64,000 nucleotides of DNA from Glycocaulis abyssi (GTDB lineage Bacteria > Pseudomonadota > Alphaproteobacteria > Caulobacterales > Maricaulaceae): positions 1,116,001 to 1,180,000 of the forward strand of contig NZ_CP163421.1 in NCBI RefSeq assembly GCF_041429775.1. The letters run 5' to 3'. The notes beneath the pieces are model-generated. The model was not told where the DNA came from and made no database searches. It saw only the letters and a list, made by a program, of their open reading frames with translations. A program made the position numbers and the translations under genes. This document shows, one piece after another, positions 63,915 through 64,000 of the stretch. Within the stretch, counting starts at the first letter, position 1. Every line of letters begins with the position of its first letter.

Positions 63915-64000
63915 TTACTCCAGCTCTACCAGCAGCTCGTCTGCGGCAACGCTGTCGCCTGCTTTCACGCTGACGGTTTTCACCATGCCGTCGCGCTCGG
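63915..64000 (-). CDS. C-terminal biotin-carrier end of an acyl-CoA carboxylase (truncated by window edge)
   Basis: The frame enters from the right edge and stops with TAA at 63915-63917. Visible residues ERDGMVKTVSVKAGDSV, then AADELLVELE, form the second half of a biotinyl domain after the AMKM site. By position and type it is probably the propionyl-CoA carboxylase alpha subunit (pccA). That would fit with leucine and odd-chain catabolism, but the body of the gene is outside the window. Confidence 0.65.
   Translation of the reverse strand, partial: ERDGMVKTVSVKAGDSVAADELLVELE

Overview
The window is high-GC bacterial DNA with an alphaproteobacterial gene set. A MipZ division-site ATPase, a SspB-type ClpXP adaptor followed by fumC and a DUF4169 gene, an orphan FliN, a phasin, TonB-dependent uptake and CtrA-like boxes together suggest a dimorphic, stalked or marine relative of Caulobacterales/Maricaulales (Hyphomonadaceae-like). 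That placement is inference from gene content, not from a marker phylogeny.

Layout. 1-5.2 kb: end of sspB, a ZntB/CorA transporter, a RusA-like resolvase, fumC, DUF4169 and a ThDP enzyme. 5.3-10 kb: divergent TonB-dependent receptor and M14 metallocarboxypeptidase. 10-16.8 kb: histidine operon on the minus strand, read yerC(TrpR-like)-hisG-hisD-[HisC-like remnant]hisB, then about 400 bp of repeats, then hisH-hisA-hisF-hisIE. 16.8-19.5 kb: a 2.6 kb non-coding block holding seven copies of a palindromic motif, each at a pyrimidine/purine strand switch. 19.5-22.4 kb: a membrane protein of mixed base composition and two secreted pentapeptide-repeat proteins. 22.4-31 kb: aspS, a DUF2188/TIR-like pair, a flavin monooxygenase, an M20 hydrolase, an acyltransferase and metG. 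31-41 kb: DUF1761 pair, tRNA-Thr, phasin, DacF-type carboxypeptidase, J-domain protein, mipZ, SPOR lipoprotein, panC, DUF1489 and two cupin/JmjC-like proteins. 41-58.4 kb: a dispersed leucine-degradation (liu) set, namely ivd, the methylcrotonyl-CoA carboxylase beta and alpha subunits and a methylglutaconyl-CoA hydratase-like gene. These are interleaved with DUF817, small membrane proteins, a quinone reductase, DUF5694, a dienoyl-CoA isomerase-like crotonase, a DUF885 peptidase, a cNMP-binding patatin and a VapBC-type pair. 58.4-64 kb: a lysozyme-domain membrane protein, a kelch protein, tRNA-Leu, fliN, lipB, two DUF805-type proteins and the end of a biotin-dependent carboxylase.

Most intergenic gaps over 200 bp are filled with dispersed palindromic repeats. 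Several families share fixed flanks but have different, self-complementary stems, and they often occur as convergent (BIME-like) pairs. No phage, integrase, IS transposase or CRISPR array was seen.

The observations I rate most worth checking are the seven-copy palindrome array next to the his operon, the HisB with an apparent eroded HisC domain, the repeat families with covarying stems, and the DUF2188/TIR-like gene pair.
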